Below, in pieces: positions 12,176 to 24,424 of a DNA stretch of 64,000 bases. This stretch comes from Adiantum capillus-veneris (lineage: Eukaryota; Streptophyta; Polypodiopsida; Polypodiales; Pteridaceae). The notes below the pieces were generated by a model. The model worked only from the letters and a program-made list of their open reading frames with translations, made no database searches and had not been told where the DNA came from. The stretch lies in contig CM043959.1 of NCBI GenBank assembly GCA_014529385.2, forward strand, positions 90,985,029 through 91,049,028, read 5' to 3'. Made by a program: the position numbers and the translations under genes. Each line of letters starts with the position of its first letter. The first letter of the stretch is position 1.

Positions 12176-13496
12176 TGCCCCGCTCTGATGGAAAGTCTCC
12201 TGCCTTGGCTTCCCTACCTCCCACTCATGAATAGAATCCTACCCGGATTACGTCATACATTCATCGAGGCTAGGCGGCCGTGGCACCACCTCTAATGAGC
12301 ATCTGTCGGAGTGCATCCCTGCCTCCTCCACTATAAAAGGTGAGGGTGTTTTTTCCCCTCACCTAGGGTTGGTCTTCCTTAGCTGCTTGGAAATTTGCTT
12401 GGGATGGCGACTGCTCACAGGTTTCGTTAAATCTCATAACTTCAAATCCATGCTCTGATATCTGACTATAAAACAGGAATTTAAAAAAAACCTTATTGAA
12501 AAACTGGTCTTTTTGGATTCTTTTATCTTCTCACATTAGGAAAGGAGCTTTTTGTTTGGATGCTTGACTGGTATGGACTGCATAAAAGTTGACATTAAAT
12601 ACTAGTGATGGTGCTAGTTATGCATAAACTCTAGTGATGGTATTGGTTTGTGCTTATTTATCTGGTACTGAGACTAAAACCTGGTGATGGTGCTGGTTAT
12701 GCATAAACTCTCGTGCTGACTTTGCAATTTTTTCACATTTACCACTATTTCATAACATGAGTCTCTTTCTGTTGACATATAAAAGATGGATGGTTTTTCA
12801 TTCTGATAATTACGGTTGATGAAGTTACATTCAAGAAGAAAAAGGAGGAGTTAATACTAGATAATTTGGCCTAGTCTAGCTGGGCCTAGGTAATATTGTA
12901 ATATGAGGGAGACTGCTTCTTGCCCTTACCTTGGAAATTTGACTGCAAAGGGGGATTCTCTATGTCCTTTTTGATTGCTGAAGGCAAAGAGATAATATTT
13001 TTTGCTACTGATATTTTGGTGGCATTATTATAACTATTGCAGTAGGATTTGGGAAACTAGTTGCTCACTGGTAACTGGAAGCACAAAATGGGATCCTTTC
13101 TGTAAACTTATATGGCATGCTTGTTGGCTTTGTTTTACCTACAAACAGGGATTGGTTAGGGATTGGCTATTTGGCTAGGATCTAACCATTTTTACATACA
13201 TAAAACACTCTAATTATCTGGCTCTTAGGGGTACTGCCTTAAAATGTAAGCAGGCTTTGATGTGACTTCTCGGTCTTAGGTTTCATTGAATCAGATGCAT
13301 GGTATGGCTGGTCACTATCTGGCCCTGACTTTTAGGATTGCTAGGTTGATTCCTCATCTGGGTTGTCGAGGAAGGTACTGATGCTGTTTGCTGATATGTA
13401 CTTGACGATTATCTTGCTGGTCTTTTCTGGTTTGGCTGCCATTTTTTGGTACAGTTTTGTTCACATCAGTATAGATTGCTGTGTGGCTTCTTGACT
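12176..13496 (+). repeat. Right unit of the 1.3-kb direct repeat, LTR-like
   Basis: This matches the left unit from TGCCCCGCTCTGATGG through GGCTTCTTGACT and has the same TATA box at 12332-12339. It keeps the empty target site (CTCTTAGGGGTACTGCC near 13227-13243) of the gag-only element. At 13497 it stops abruptly at gypsy fragment C. Confidence 0.8.
12332..12339 (+). promoter_or_regulatory. TATA box in LTR-like repeat (right copy)
   Basis: TATAAAAG is conserved with the left copy, in the same position relative to the repeat start. Confidence 0.5.
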
Positions 13497-13518
13497 TCAT
13501 AGTCGTCCTCGACTATGA
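13497..13518. repeat. Conserved hairpin in gypsy 3' untranslated region
   Basis: TCATAGTC and GACTATGA are perfect 8-bp arms around GTCCTC. The same hairpin is perfect in element A (45241-45262) and imperfect in D (18074-18095). Confidence 0.75.
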
Positions 13519-13859
13519 GGTAGAGAAGATAAAGCCAGATCATTAGTCTGTTTGCTAGCGGGTAGAGGATCCCTATTTAACCCTACTACACTGTTCTAGA
13601 ATGGATGACTAATCCATTTGGCACTTGAGAGTCTTAGCTACCGCCGCAAGCATGTGTGTACGTCAGTCCTATCAATCTTCCATAGTAGAGTGACAAGCTC
13701 TACTTGGTGTTTGGGAAACGTCGTCTCTACAAACATGATCCTAAACATGCATACTTTTTATCATTTGTGCTCAATAAAGAAAAAGAGTCTTATAAGACAA
13801 AAAATTTGTTCATTTAAACATATTTATATTTGCTTACTCTAGGGAAGCATTGTAAGCAT

Positions 13860-14280
13860 TGACAAGGTTTAGGTTATCCTTTAATTGTATGCCTTGCATC
13901 CATCTAGCATGTTCAAAAGGATAGTTCTTAAACTTAATAAGATACCGTCAGATAATCTTACCGCCTCTCAATACCTTGTCTTCGTGTTGGAGAATGGACT
14001 CCGGCTGTAGCACTTCTTCTTGGTCCTCAATCTCCGGTGGGTCTTCAATAGTTGGTTCTTGAGGTGGATCTCTTTTGTAAGGCTTTAGTAGGCTCACACG
14101 GAAAGCATTGTGTATGAGCCAACGACTGGGCAACTTGAGTTGATAGGCCATCTCATTGATCGGCCTAAGAATCTGAAAGGAACCATAGTACCTTTTTGCT
14201 AGTTTAGCATAGTACTTTTGGTGTCCTGTAGGATTCTTGCCCGTTGTGTGCCTTAATTGAGCCTTGGGAAACTTAAGCAA
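13860..14280 (-). pseudogene. Integrase C-terminus and chromodomain-like tail, fragment C
   Basis: In minus sense the frame shows the GPY/F-type module of gypsy integrases (RYYGSFQILRPI), then WLIHNAFRVSLLKPY, and then the start of a chromodomain-like tail (ILQHEDKVLRGGKII). A TGA at 13950-13948 interrupts the tail where element A has CGA. The rest of the tail (YLIKFKNYPFE) is still readable after the stop. Chromodomains of this type are thought to steer integration to heterochromatin. Confidence 0.8.
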
Positions 14281-15362
14281 GACTCAATCATTTTGTTTAA
14301 AGGCTTGAGCTCTTCTGTGTTTATTTGTGAGATAGAGATAGAATCCTTAATATTTTGGAAAGATTCTTGTAGGTCTCGGCTATACTCATCTGCAACGAAG
14401 ATCTTCCTGTGTATCTTAAGTAGCAGGGGACTTTTGGATCTTCCCTCAATTACCTCAAAAGGTGCTTTTCCCGTGGAGGTATGTACAGTGTTATTGTAGG
14501 CACACTCCACCAACGGTAAGTAGTTCTCCCATTGGGACCTTTGATCTACTTCTGTTACATAGGCTTTTAGTAGATCAAGAATTGTTAGGTTAGCTATTTC
14601 ACTTTGGCCATCCGTTTGGGGATGATAGGCGGAAGAGAAGTTTAGCCTTGTACCTAAATTCTCAAAGAGACCCTTCGAAAAATTACTCGTCATTTGAGTA
14701 TCTCTATCCGCCACTATGGACATTGGAAAGCCATGGTACTTGAAGATTTGTGATATAAAGAGGGTTGGCATTTGATGGGCTGTGATAGTCTTTTTTACAG
14801 GTATGAAATGTGCTTGTTTGCTAAACCTGTCTACTATCGTCCATATTCTTGTATTCCCATGGATAGACTTAGGCAATCCAAAGATAAAATTCATGGATAT
14901 TCTCTTCCATAGTGAACTAGGGATTGACAAAGGTTGAAGCAATCTAGGTTGCTTCCCTTTATCAAAATTTGTCTTTTGGCATACCACACATTTAGAAACA
15001 TACTCTTGTATGTTTGCTTTCATGGTAGGCCAATAGAAATATGTTTCTATCCTTTTTAGGGCAGACTGAATCCCTCTATGCTTCACATAAGTAGGAGCAT
15101 GAAATTCATACATTAATTTCTCATGTAGTGAGTTAGTAACGCATAGTCTATTGCCATAGAGAAGATAACCATCTTGTAGGATAAATGGTTCTTCTTTCTT
15201 CCCTAGTGCAAGGGATGAAATCACATCTCTTAAATCGGGATCGATAGCGTACTCATCTATCATAGAAGATACATAATTGTGAGTTGCTATGAAAACCGCA
15301 TTCACTTTCGGTCGTCTTGAGAGTGCATCGGCTACTTGATTATGCTTGCTAGCAACGAGCAA
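14253..15362 (-). pseudogene. Integrase of gypsy fragment C
   Basis: This is a 369-residue open frame. It starts in the RNase H/integrase linker (KHNQVADALSRRPK), then has the HHCC zinc module (HAPTYVKH...CVVC) and the integrase core. The first catalytic position reads SMNFIFG, where A and D have SMDFIFG, so the first Asp of the D,D,E triad is Asn. SIVADRD and YHPQTDGQSEIAN, which carry the second Asp and the Glu, remain. Near 14325 about 22 bp found in element D are missing, and the frame then ends. The enzyme should be inactive. Confidence 0.88.
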
Positions 15363-16022
15363 TATGAAAATGAAATTGTGAAAGGAAATTTTCCCACCTC
15401 ATTTGTATGTCGGAGAGCTTGGCATGTGTCATGAAGTACTTAAGGCTAAGGTGATTCTTCCGTAGAATGAAAGGAATCCCCAATAAATAGTGCTTTCATG
15501 AGTCTAAGGCATGTAGAACTGCGAGGAATTCCTTTTCATATATGCTTAGAGCTTGCTCCACAGGGTCGAGCCTTTGAATTTCATAGGCTATAGCGTGCCC
15601 TTCTTGGAGAAAACCAGCTCCAAGGCAATTACAACAAGCGCATTAAACCTCAAATGGCTTTGAGAGATCGGGTTGTGTAAGCATAGGTTTAGAGATAAAA
15701 TTTTATTTAAGATTTTCAAAAGCATTGTTCTCCTTGGTAGACCATGTATACCTAACGTTTTTCTTTGTTAGGTCATGTAATGGTCCCGCGATTTGTGAGA
15801 ATTTTTCTATAAAGCGTCTATAGTATGCACACATACCTATAAAGCTTCTTAGTTCATGTAGATTCCTTGGATTAGGCCATCCTTTTATTACCTCTAGCGT
15901 TGATGGATCCATTTGGATGCCATCTTGAGAGATAATGTGACCTAAATATTGAATCTCTTGTAAGAAAAATTCACTTTTCTTTTGATTAATATAAAGTTCA
16001 TTCTCTCGTAAAACTTGAAATA
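15363..16022 (-). pseudogene. RNase H and RT thumb of fragment C
   Basis: This is broken sequence. The longest readable piece, at 15912-15703, is the RT connection (MDPSTLEVIKGWPNPRNLHE, then FIGMCAYYRRFI), followed by the start of RNase H (TKKNVRYTWSTKENNAFENL). Several frame changes lie between it and the integrase. A deletion of about 19 bp near 16036 puts a stop just after the RT palm. Confidence 0.75.
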
Positions 16023-16430
16023 TTACTCATCTAGTGACTTAGAGTAGATGATTATATCATCAAAGAACACTCCAGTAAAGGTTTGGTGAGGCCCAAATAG
16101 CTTCTCCAACAAGTGGTTAAATGTGGCTGGTGCATTGGTCAAGCCAAAAGGAATGACAATGTACTCGTAAAGACCAAATGTAGTGCAAAATTCGGTCTTT
16201 ACAATGTCTTGATCGACTATCCTTATTTGATGGTAGCCACTTTTTAGGTCAATACTATTGAAGTAGGTCAAGCCTTGTAGCTTATCAAATAGTTCTTCTA
16301 ACAGTAGAACGGGAAACCTATTTTTGATAGTGATCCTATTTAGTGCTCTATAGTCGACACACATATGATATGTGCCGTCTTTCTTTTTCACTAATAACAC
16401 TAGTGAACAAAATGGAGATGAGCTACTCAT
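16023..16430 (-). pseudogene. RT palm of fragment C
   Basis: The 135-residue frame keeps key Ty3/gypsy RT motifs: [39 protein letters not shown] and the catalytic FFDDIIIYS. It lacks its N-terminal part, because the sequence stops 50 bp further on at the LTR beginning at 16481. Confidence 0.85.
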
Positions 16431-16480
16431 ACTCTTGCCGCATAATCTCCTCTTGTTGAGCTTGGGATACTCTATAAGGA

Positions 16481-18056
16481 TGCAACATTTAATGGTCTAG
16501 TAACTTGTGTGTAGCGGAAATTAACATAGACATAGTGAGCATTTCATTAAGAATAGATTCCTAATGAGCATAGCAAGAGTGCTTGGATGGCGAGATCAAC
16601 AAAAGCATAACACCTAGTTAGATAGGCATGAACAATGCTTCAAAAAGAGGTCAGAGAAATTAAGCTATTGACAACAATTGAGGACCGGATTTACATGGAG
16701 CCAGTGCCCCCTCCAAAAGGCTTTGTATTATGGGTTTCCCCCCATCAAGGGAGACATTTTACAACGTAGTACTTTGTGTTCCTTCAATAACTTGCTCGTG
16801 CAATGAAGATGGAAGCTTCGCTTACACTTGAAAACACAACATCAATTCCCTCACGGTCTTAGACCCAAGACCTCATACACCTTCGAAGATGGTGAGAGCT
16901 AGCGGGGTATGAGAGTAGATCGAGAGGAAGAAGAAGTATTCTTACGAGAAAGAAGTATGTATCCTCACATAATCACTCTTAATAGATTAGCATAGCTTAG
17001 TAATTAGCATGGTAGAGGAGATGAGCATGCATTGGAGCTTGGATCTTGGTTGGATTTGCCTCACAAAGCCAAGAGTTACTGGTGTAGGCCTCCCTTCTCA
17101 CAAGCTTGGAGTAGATGATTAGCTTTCCATTAAAGCTTAAGAAGGAGATAGTCTTCTTTACTTCACACATGAGCTTGTGTGAGTGTGTGTGTTTGTGATA
17201 ATGCCTTGCAAAAATCAGTCCCCTCTCCCTCTTGGTCCACCCCTCTTGCTAATTCCTCTCATTGGCTCATGCCAAGCTTAGCCAATAGGAAATTAGAAGC
17301 ATAGTTGCTAGCCTTGTGACATGTGTCTCCCTTTCCCCTTTTGTGAGAGCTTTAGGTATTTAAATGATTCAATTAATCTCTCATTGGACCTCTTGGTCTT
17401 CTGGCCAATAGGAATCAGGCAAGCCATTGGGCCGTTGAATGTTCATTGGACCCCTTGGGACACTGTTTAATAGTCTTCTAGAGAGCTTAATTTCTATTGG
17501 TTCTTTTATCAAGTGTTTTTAAATGAATTAAACTAAATTTACTCTAGCATAATTCTCATTGGTCCACCTCTATGGCCATCCAATAGGATTTGAATGCACC
17601 TTGGGGGCAACTGGGCTAGGATCCTGATATGTGCCCACTATGACCTTTGGGTAAAGGGAACTTGGAAGAGTGTGTGTGTGTTTCTCTCTCATCCCCTACA
17701 ACAATGGCTTGCCCCCTCCTTGATAGGGATGTGGGAAGAATTTTGAGTCTCCCCACAAGCATCCAAATGTCCCGAAGGTTTGACCAGAGAACCTTTCATT
17801 TAATCTTGAAACCTAAGCTTTTTGGAAGTCTTAATGAGTTGAACCTTAGGGTCTTTGAAGCCCATTAATGCACATTTCTCTTTTGCAGATGTTCCCTCTT
17901 TGGATCCCTATTTTCCCTCCTTTGGATCCCTACTGAGATCGGTCTGCTAGCCTTACCAATATTCTAGCTTTTTGTCCCCTAGTACTTCCCCGTATTAAAT
18001 GACCAGTTTAAGATGAGAAAATCATTTAGGAGAATTAGATGTTAGTTATTATGACA
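16481..18056 (-). repeat. LTR of gypsy D (3' LTR position)
   Basis: The repeat is 1576 bp, starting TGCAACATTTAATGG and ending GTTATTATGACA. The polypurine-type sequence in minus sense (CAAGAGAGAGGTAA) follows in the interior. It is the same family as 54594-57525 and a more distant relative of the A LTR. It shows the empty site (GTCTTAATGAG near 17828) of the TIR element inserted in the B LTR. Confidence 0.88.
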
Positions 18057-18428
18057 TTACCTCTCTCTTGGAATCATAGTCGTCCTTGACCATAAAGTAG
18101 AGACGATAAAGCCTAGTCATTATTAGTCCATTGGCTAGCGGGTAGAGGACCCCTATTTTACCCTACGACATCGTCCCAGAATGGATGACTAGTCCATTTG
18201 GTGCTTGAGAGTGTTAGTTTCTGCAAGCATGTCTACACATTAGTCCTATCAATCTTCCATAGTAGAGTGACAAGCTCTACTTGGTGTTCGAGAGACGTCG
18301 TCTCCGCAAACATGATCGTAAGCATGCATACTTCTTAATCATTTGTGCACAATAAACAAAAAGAGAGTCTTATAAGACAAAAACTTTGTTCATTTTAAAA
18401 ATATTTACATTTGCTTACTCTAGGGAAG
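18057..18428 (-). other. 3' untranslated region of gypsy D
   Basis: Non-coding sequence between polypurine tract and the chromodomain-like tail, parallel to 13497-13860 in C and 45224-45583 in A. Confidence 0.7.
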
Positions 18429-19616
18429 CATTGTAAGGGTTGACAAGGTTTAGGTTATCCTTTAATTGTATGCCTTGCATCCATCTAGAATGTTCAAAAG
18501 GATAGTTCTTAAACTTAATAAGACACCGTCAGATAATCTTACCGCTTCTCAATACCTTGTCTTCATGTCGGAGAATGGACTTGAGTTGCAACACCTCTTC
18601 TTGGTCCTCGATCTTCGGTGGGTCTTCAATAGTTGGTTCTTGGGGTGGATCTCCTTTGTAAGACTCTCACATGGAAAGCATTGTGTATGAGCCAATGACT
18701 GTGCAACTTGAGTTGATAAGCAATCTCATTGATTGGCCTAAGAATCTGAAAGGGACCATAGTACCTTTTTGCTAGTTTCTCATAGTACTTTTGGTGTACC
18801 GTAGGATTCTTGCCCGTTGTGTGCCTTAGTCAAGCCTTGGGAAACTTAAGCAAGACCCAATCATTTTGTTTAAAGGCTTGAGCTCTTCTGTGCTTATTAG
18901 CAACAAACTTTTGTCTTTGTTGTGAGATAGAGATAGCATCCTTAATCTTTTGAAAGATTCTTGTAGGTCTCGTCTATACTCATGTGTAGAGAAGATCTTC
19001 CCATGTACCTTAAGTAGCAGGGGACTTTTGGATCTTCCTTCAATTACCTTAAAGGCGCTCTTCCGGTGGAGGTATGCGTAATATTATTGGAGGCATACTC
19101 CACTAAGGGTAAGTAATTCTCCCATTGGGACCTTTGATCTACTTCAGTTACATAGGATTTTAGTAGATCAAGAATTGTTAGTTTAGCTATTTCACTTTGG
19201 CCATCCGTTTGCGGGTGATAGTTCGAAGAGAAGTTTAGCCTTGTCCCTAAATTCTCAAAGAGGCCCTTCCAAAAATTACTAGCCATTCTAGGATCTCTAT
19301 TCGACACTATGGACATTGGCAAGCCGTGGTACTTGAAAATCCGTGATATAAAGAGGGCTACCATTTGATGGGCTTTGATAGTCTTTTTGACAGGTATAAA
19401 ATGTGCTTGTTTGCTGAACGTGTCTACCATCGTCCATATTCCCATATTCCCATGGATAGACTTGGGCAATCCAAAGATAAAATCCATGGATATGATCTCC
19501 CATGATGAACTAGGGATTGACAAAGGTTGAATCAATCCACGTTTCTTGCCTCAATCAAACTTCATCTTTTGGCATACCACACATTTAGAAACATATCTTA
19601 TATGTTTGCTTTCATG
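18429..19616 (-). pseudogene. Integrase and chromodomain-like tail of gypsy D
   Basis: The best-preserved piece is 19535-19044, covering the integrase core with SMDFIFGLPKS, SIVSNRDPRMASNFW and YHPQTDGQSEIAKL. Here the second catalytic block reads SNRD rather than SDRD. It is followed, with frame changes, by the GPY/F module and a tail that stops at TGA 18531-18529, the same position as in C and B. It is cut at 19616 by the inverted insertion, inside the zinc module. Confidence 0.82.
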
Positions 19617-20478
19617 TCAAGTGGCCGATGCACTTCTACGACGACCAAAAGTTAATGCGGTGTCTATAGCTACTCACAATGATCTATCTTCTATAATAGA
19701 TGAGTATGCTATTGACCCTGACTTTAGAGACACAATGTTAGCCCTTGCTTTGGGGAAGAAAGAGGAACCATTCACCTTGCAAGATGGTTATCTTCTCCAG
19801 GGAAATAGGCTATGTGTTACCCATTCCCTTCATGAGAAATTTATGTATGAATCCCATGCTCCTCCCTATGTGGGGCATAGAGAAATTCAACCTACTCTTC
19901 GAGGAGTGGAGACGTATTTCTATTGGCCTACCATGAAAGTAGACATACAAGAGTATGTTTCAAAATGTGTAGTATGCCAAAAGGCCAAATATGATAGAGG
20001 GAAGCAACCTGGATTACTCCAGCCATTGCCTATCCCAAATTCACCATGGAAGAGTATATCCATGGATTTTATCTTTGGATTGACCAAGTCTATCCATGGG
20101 AATACGGGAATATGGACAACAGTCGATAGGTTTAGCAATCAAGCACACTTTATTCCTATCAAAAAGACTATTAAGGCACACCAAATGGCAACTCTCTTCA
20201 TATCTCAGATTTTCAAACACGATATTTTACCAACATCCATTGTGTCAGATAGAGATCCTAGAATGAACAATAATTTCTGGAAAGGACTCTTTGAAAATCT
20301 AGGAACAAGATTGAATTTCTCTTTGGCCTATCATCCACAAACGGATGGCCAAAGTGAGATAGCCAATCTTATGATACTCGATCTACTCAAGAATTATGTT
20401 ATCGAAGTAGATCAACGCTCACAATGGGAAAAGTACTTACCTCTTGTAGAGTATGCAATTATTATGTACATACTTCTA
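19617..20478 (+). pseudogene. Integrase fragment in inverted chimera
   Basis: In plus sense the frame opens in VADALLRRPKVNAVSIATHND and continues through HAPPYVGHREIQ, a HHCC module with CVVC, SMDFIFGLTKS, SIVSDRDPRMNNNFW and YHPQTDGQSEIAN. All three acidic catalytic residues of the core are present. It ends in VEYA, followed by rearranged sequence that runs into LTR. It closely resembles element A and is more intact than the surrounding D. Confidence 0.85.
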
Positions 20479-21917
20479 GATATAGACATGTGCTTATAGA
20501 TCTATCTCAACACGGCACCAATGGTAAAGGGGCCCAAATGAGAGATGGTCTATCAAAGAGCAAGGATAACCAATGGAGCATAATACCTTAGGGTTAGCTT
20601 CATTTAAGACCCCCAATAGTTAGTGTAAAAGTACTTGGACCTTAGGTAATCTAGGGCTGAGCTTGAGGTGGGAACCCGGCCCAAGCTTGAGGTGCTTGAG
20701 GTGGGAACCCGGTCCAAGCTTAAGGGGCTTGAGGTGCTTGATGAGTGAGGTGCTTGAGATGTTTGAGGTGCTTGATGATTGAGATTCTTGAGGTGCTTGA
20801 CATGCTTGAGATGCTAGGGTTGTACTTGAGGTAATAACCCTTAAAGTGCTTAAGGCCAAGCTTGTAGTGGGAACTGGGCCGAAGCTTGAGAGGCTTGAGG
20901 TGTCAAAAGTCAAAGATCCAATCCCTACAAGGAGGGGGCAAGACCTACATGAGGGGGGATGAGAGAGAACACCCACACAAGGCATACTTGATACAAAGAA
21001 AGCATAAGGGACACTTGTCAAGTTCCTCCTCATGTTGCCCTCATGGTGTGCCTGAAGCCTATTGATTGGCTACCCAAGCGGTCCAATGATATTTTAGGAG
21101 ACTTAATTAATTGTCTTTGCATTTATTAAGTCCTCTCTCTCAAAGGGGAAAGGGGGACAATTGTCCCAAGGCTACCCTTGTTGCTTGTAATGCCTTTTGC
21201 CTGTATTGGCTAGGCCTGAAGGGGTCCAATGAGCTTGAAGCATGAGCTACAAGGGGGGGTCAACCAAAGCAAGCTAGGGGGTTGCTTAGGGGGTATACTC
21301 TCCCACACACACTCACACACACTCTCATTATGCATTGTACAAAGTGCAAGAGCTCCCTCTCCTTCTCCAAGCAAGTAGAGGTTGAGAGCCTACACCAACA
21401 CTCTTGGCTATGGAGTGCAAATCCAACCAAGAGCCATTCTTCAATAATTATTTCTCCCATGAAATGTTTCTTCTTCCTCTTCCGTACCCTCATTCCCTGC
21501 TAGCTCTCTCCACCTTCGAAGGTGTTTGAGGTCTTGGGGCTGAAGCTTGGGATAGTTAAAGCTTTCTTCAAAGTTTATGTTATGATTGTGATGCATGAAG
21601 CTTTCCATCTTCATTGCGTCACTTAGGGCACAAGGAACACAAAGATTGTATTGTAACAAGTCTCTCTTACTGGGAGAAATCATAATACAAATGACTATTG
21701 GAGGGGGGATCTGCTCCACATAAATCCAGTCCTCAACTATTGTCATGTTCTCTAAATTCTCTCTCTTGCAAAAGTATTGTTCATGCAAAGTTAAATAAAT
21801 GCTATGTTTATGTTGCTAACTTCAATTATGTTCACCCGCTATGCTCACAAAGTAATTTTTCAAAAGTACTCTCTCTAATTTTTGCTAATATCAAGTTAAT
21901 AGGCCGATTCCATTACA
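20478..21917 (+). repeat. Truncated A-type LTR in inverse orientation
   Basis: This is the reverse-complement relative of 43617-45223, complete at its downstream end (ATTCCATTACA at 21907-21917) and missing its first 120 bp or so. It contains an expanded, degenerate version of the GCTTGAGGTGCTTGA minisatellite (20650-20810). Confidence 0.8.
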
Positions 21918-22390
21918 AGAAATTTGTTTCTATCCCTTTTAGCATAGACTGAATCCCTCTATGCCCCGCATAAGGAAGAGCATGAGATTCATACATTACT
22001 TTCTCACGTAGTGAGTTAGTAACGCATAGTCTATTGCCATAGCGAAGATAACCATCTTGTAGGGTAAATGGTTCTTCTTTCTTACCTAGTGCAAGTGCTG
22101 AAATCACATCTCTAAAATCGAGATCAATAGCGTACTCATCTATCATAGAAAATAGATCAATGTGAGTTACTACGGAAACCGCATCCACTCTTGGTCCTCT
22201 TGAGAGTGCATTGGTTACTTGATTATGCTTGCTAGCAACATGAGCAATATGAAAATGAAATTGCAAAAGGAAATTTGCCCACCTCATTTGTTTGTCAAAG
22301 ATCTTGGTGTGCGTCATGAAGTACTTAAGGCTTTGCTTCCACGAGTCTAAAGCATGTATAATTGCTAAGAGTTCTTTCTCATATATTCCT
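21918..22390 (-). pseudogene. RNase H/integrase linker of gypsy D
   Basis: The minus frame shows DKQMRWANFLLQFHFHIAHV, then SKHNQVTNALSRGPRV, and the integrase zinc-module start (HALPYAGHRGIQ). This is the C-terminal RNase H region and its linker. The upstream RNase H part lies beyond insertion E, at 33641-33879. Confidence 0.82.
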
Positions 22391-22870
22391 TGCTACCAAC
22401 GGGAGCGTGGATGCCCTGCGAAATACCGGAAATAACAACATAAAATAGACTAATCGGCATACCTGGCACAATCACGTGGTCGTCTGATCGCAAGATACGC
22501 AAACAGAGAGAGACAAAGAGCGAGAGAGATTGAGAGAGCATGTGCAGGCGCACCTCCTAGAGCGGAGTGCTACGTCGGCATGACGAGAGAGAAGAGAAGA
22601 CAGGTGAGAAGAATGAGACGGACACTGGGTGCAATCTCCCCCCGTGCAAGAGTGACCATTTCCCTCTTGCAAGTATTTCATTTATAGATTTCTTGAACGG
22701 TCAATGTGAGTACAAACTGGCCGGCCGGTCATAAATGGCCAAAGCTCATAAAGAGCACTTGAATAATAAAATGTACAATATATATATTTTCATTTGCAAT
22801 GTCCTAGCTCGGTCTAGTCTTTTCCACTTGTCACATCTGCAATGAATAATAAAATATCAATTCCATAACA
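22391..22870 (-). repeat. 3' LTR of element E
   Basis: 480 bp, the same length as 33161-33640 and closely matching. It contains a purine-rich stretch (GAGAGAGACAAAGAGCGAGA) near 22505. Confidence 0.9.
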
Positions 22871-22882
22871 TACCTCTCCGTT
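22871..22882 (-). other. Polypurine tract of element E
   Basis: The minus strand reads ACGGAGAGGTA against the LTR end. Confidence 0.6.
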
Positions 22883-23239
22883 GGAAAGCAACTGACCTCA
22901 GTTGCGAAGATAAAGATCTGCAAACAATACTTGTCAAAAACAATGATTATGCCTGCCGTCATCCACATACTACCTATTCTAGTGTCCCATACCACTAGAA
23001 TAAGCAGTATATATCATACCCTGATGAATGAGTATATCATTGGTCACACTCATCATCAATCTCATAATGTGAAGTCTCATCACATAAACACTGCTAAAGA
23101 ATCACCAGATACCAAATTCCAATCCAATTCCAATTCCACAATATAAGTCCAGATCCAAATCACTTTCATTATGTACTCGGGAACAAAATCATACCAGCTA
23201 CAGTGGTGCCAGCCACTGCAGCATGATTTTTTGATCATT

Positions 23240-23445
23240 GTTGCCTCATCCGGCGAGTCTACACCAAGAAAACGTGCTGCCTAAATCGGCGAATCTGCAC
23301 TAATGCTGCCTAAATCAAAAAATCTGCATTCGGTATAAGTTTAAAAATCATGAATTTGCAATTTATCAATGTGCTGTCTAAATCGGCGGATCTGCACCAA
23401 GATGAGTATGTACACACTGCCTTAATCGGCGAATCTGTGTGCGTG
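23240..23445. repeat. Dispersed short repeats CTGCCTAAATCGGCGAATCTGC
   Basis: At least five diverged copies of a motif of about 25 bp (core TAAATCGGCGAATCTGCA) occur at about 23246, 23278, 23305, 23366 and 23419, with unequal spacing. Confidence 0.75.
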
Positions 23446-24424
23446 TGACCAATGGACCAAGCAAGGCATAAGAAGAAAACATTTGTTACCTATTTGACAC
23501 CAAATTAGAGTATGTTCAAGTAGCAAAGCACTTACAAACTATGGCTCAATATCCCCGAGCACCCTAGCTTAAATGAGGAGCTGCATAGCTAATGAATAAT
23601 CATGGCAATAAAATTTCATAACGTGCAAGTAGTAAGCCCTGACCGTAGCAATGTATTTTCTATTGAAAATTAAATGAGTGTCTGGAATGTAAACTACATT
23701 GAGAAATTGAATACGTGAAAGTTTGGTGAAGAAATAGTGATTGAGCGATGCGATATAGAAACGATTTTAGAGAAGTATGCGTACCTGAATTGTTTTTCAT
23801 GAATGATATATTGTACGAGAGGATTAATATACTGAACCAAATAAGTACCAAGCAAAAAGGGTTAAAATAATTTTGCAAAGCAAAGAGAGGATTCATGTAA
23901 ATGGTATACTGAAAACACTTGCGTCCTTAATGGTGTGCTAATTACAATAAAGTCAAAAATGGGGTGGTCAGATGATGGTATGGAGCCGTAAAATTGTGAA
24001 AAAAATAAAAGAACATAAGGTTAGCAGGATTGACCAGTGCAAGTAGTAGGTGCAGAATGAGCCATTTAAAGAGGGCAAAAAATCCCCAAAATTTGTAATT
24101 TATGCAAATTTCAACTATGGATATGTGTGCATAACAGTCAATAACATCAAATGATGAATGAACATTAAGTGATGAAGGAGTCGTACGTAGATGCTAAAGG
24201 TTAAATGACAATAGGTTGCTAGCGGTTGATACATACCACGATCCTTATGTACATTGTTGGACAACAAGCACTGTCAATATTAATAGAACACACACATCTT
24301 GATTGGTATATATATATATATATATATATATAAATATAATTATTGTATTATTATACAATTATATGTTTCAATTGTCAAAATTACAACATTATTGATGTCA
24401 TTGACCAAAACATAACAAGGTGGT

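Larger units (their letters stand above)
13497..16480 (-). mobile_element. Ty3/gypsy chromovirus fragment C
   Basis: A minus-strand gypsy piece runs from the 3' untranslated part (13497) through chromodomain-like tail, integrase, RNase H and RT to the start of the RT region, where it ends at the LTR of the next element (16481). It has no LTR of its own: the left end starts exactly at the hairpin TCATAGTC/GACTATGA that follows the polypurine tract in relatives. It is related to elements A, B and D in this window, but broken by stops and small deletions. Confidence 0.88.
19617..21917 (+). mobile_element. Inverted gypsy chimera: integrase fused to truncated LTR
   Basis: A plus-strand piece of an A-like gypsy lies inside minus-strand D. 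It joins the RNase H linker and integrase (19617-20478) directly to the inner part of an A-type LTR (20478-21917), omitting the integrase end, the chromodomain and the first part of the LTR. No target duplication flanks it. Compared with relatives, about 10 bp of D (GTAGGCCAAT) are missing at the insertion point. Repair-mediated capture or rearrangement fits better than normal integration. Confidence 0.78.
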
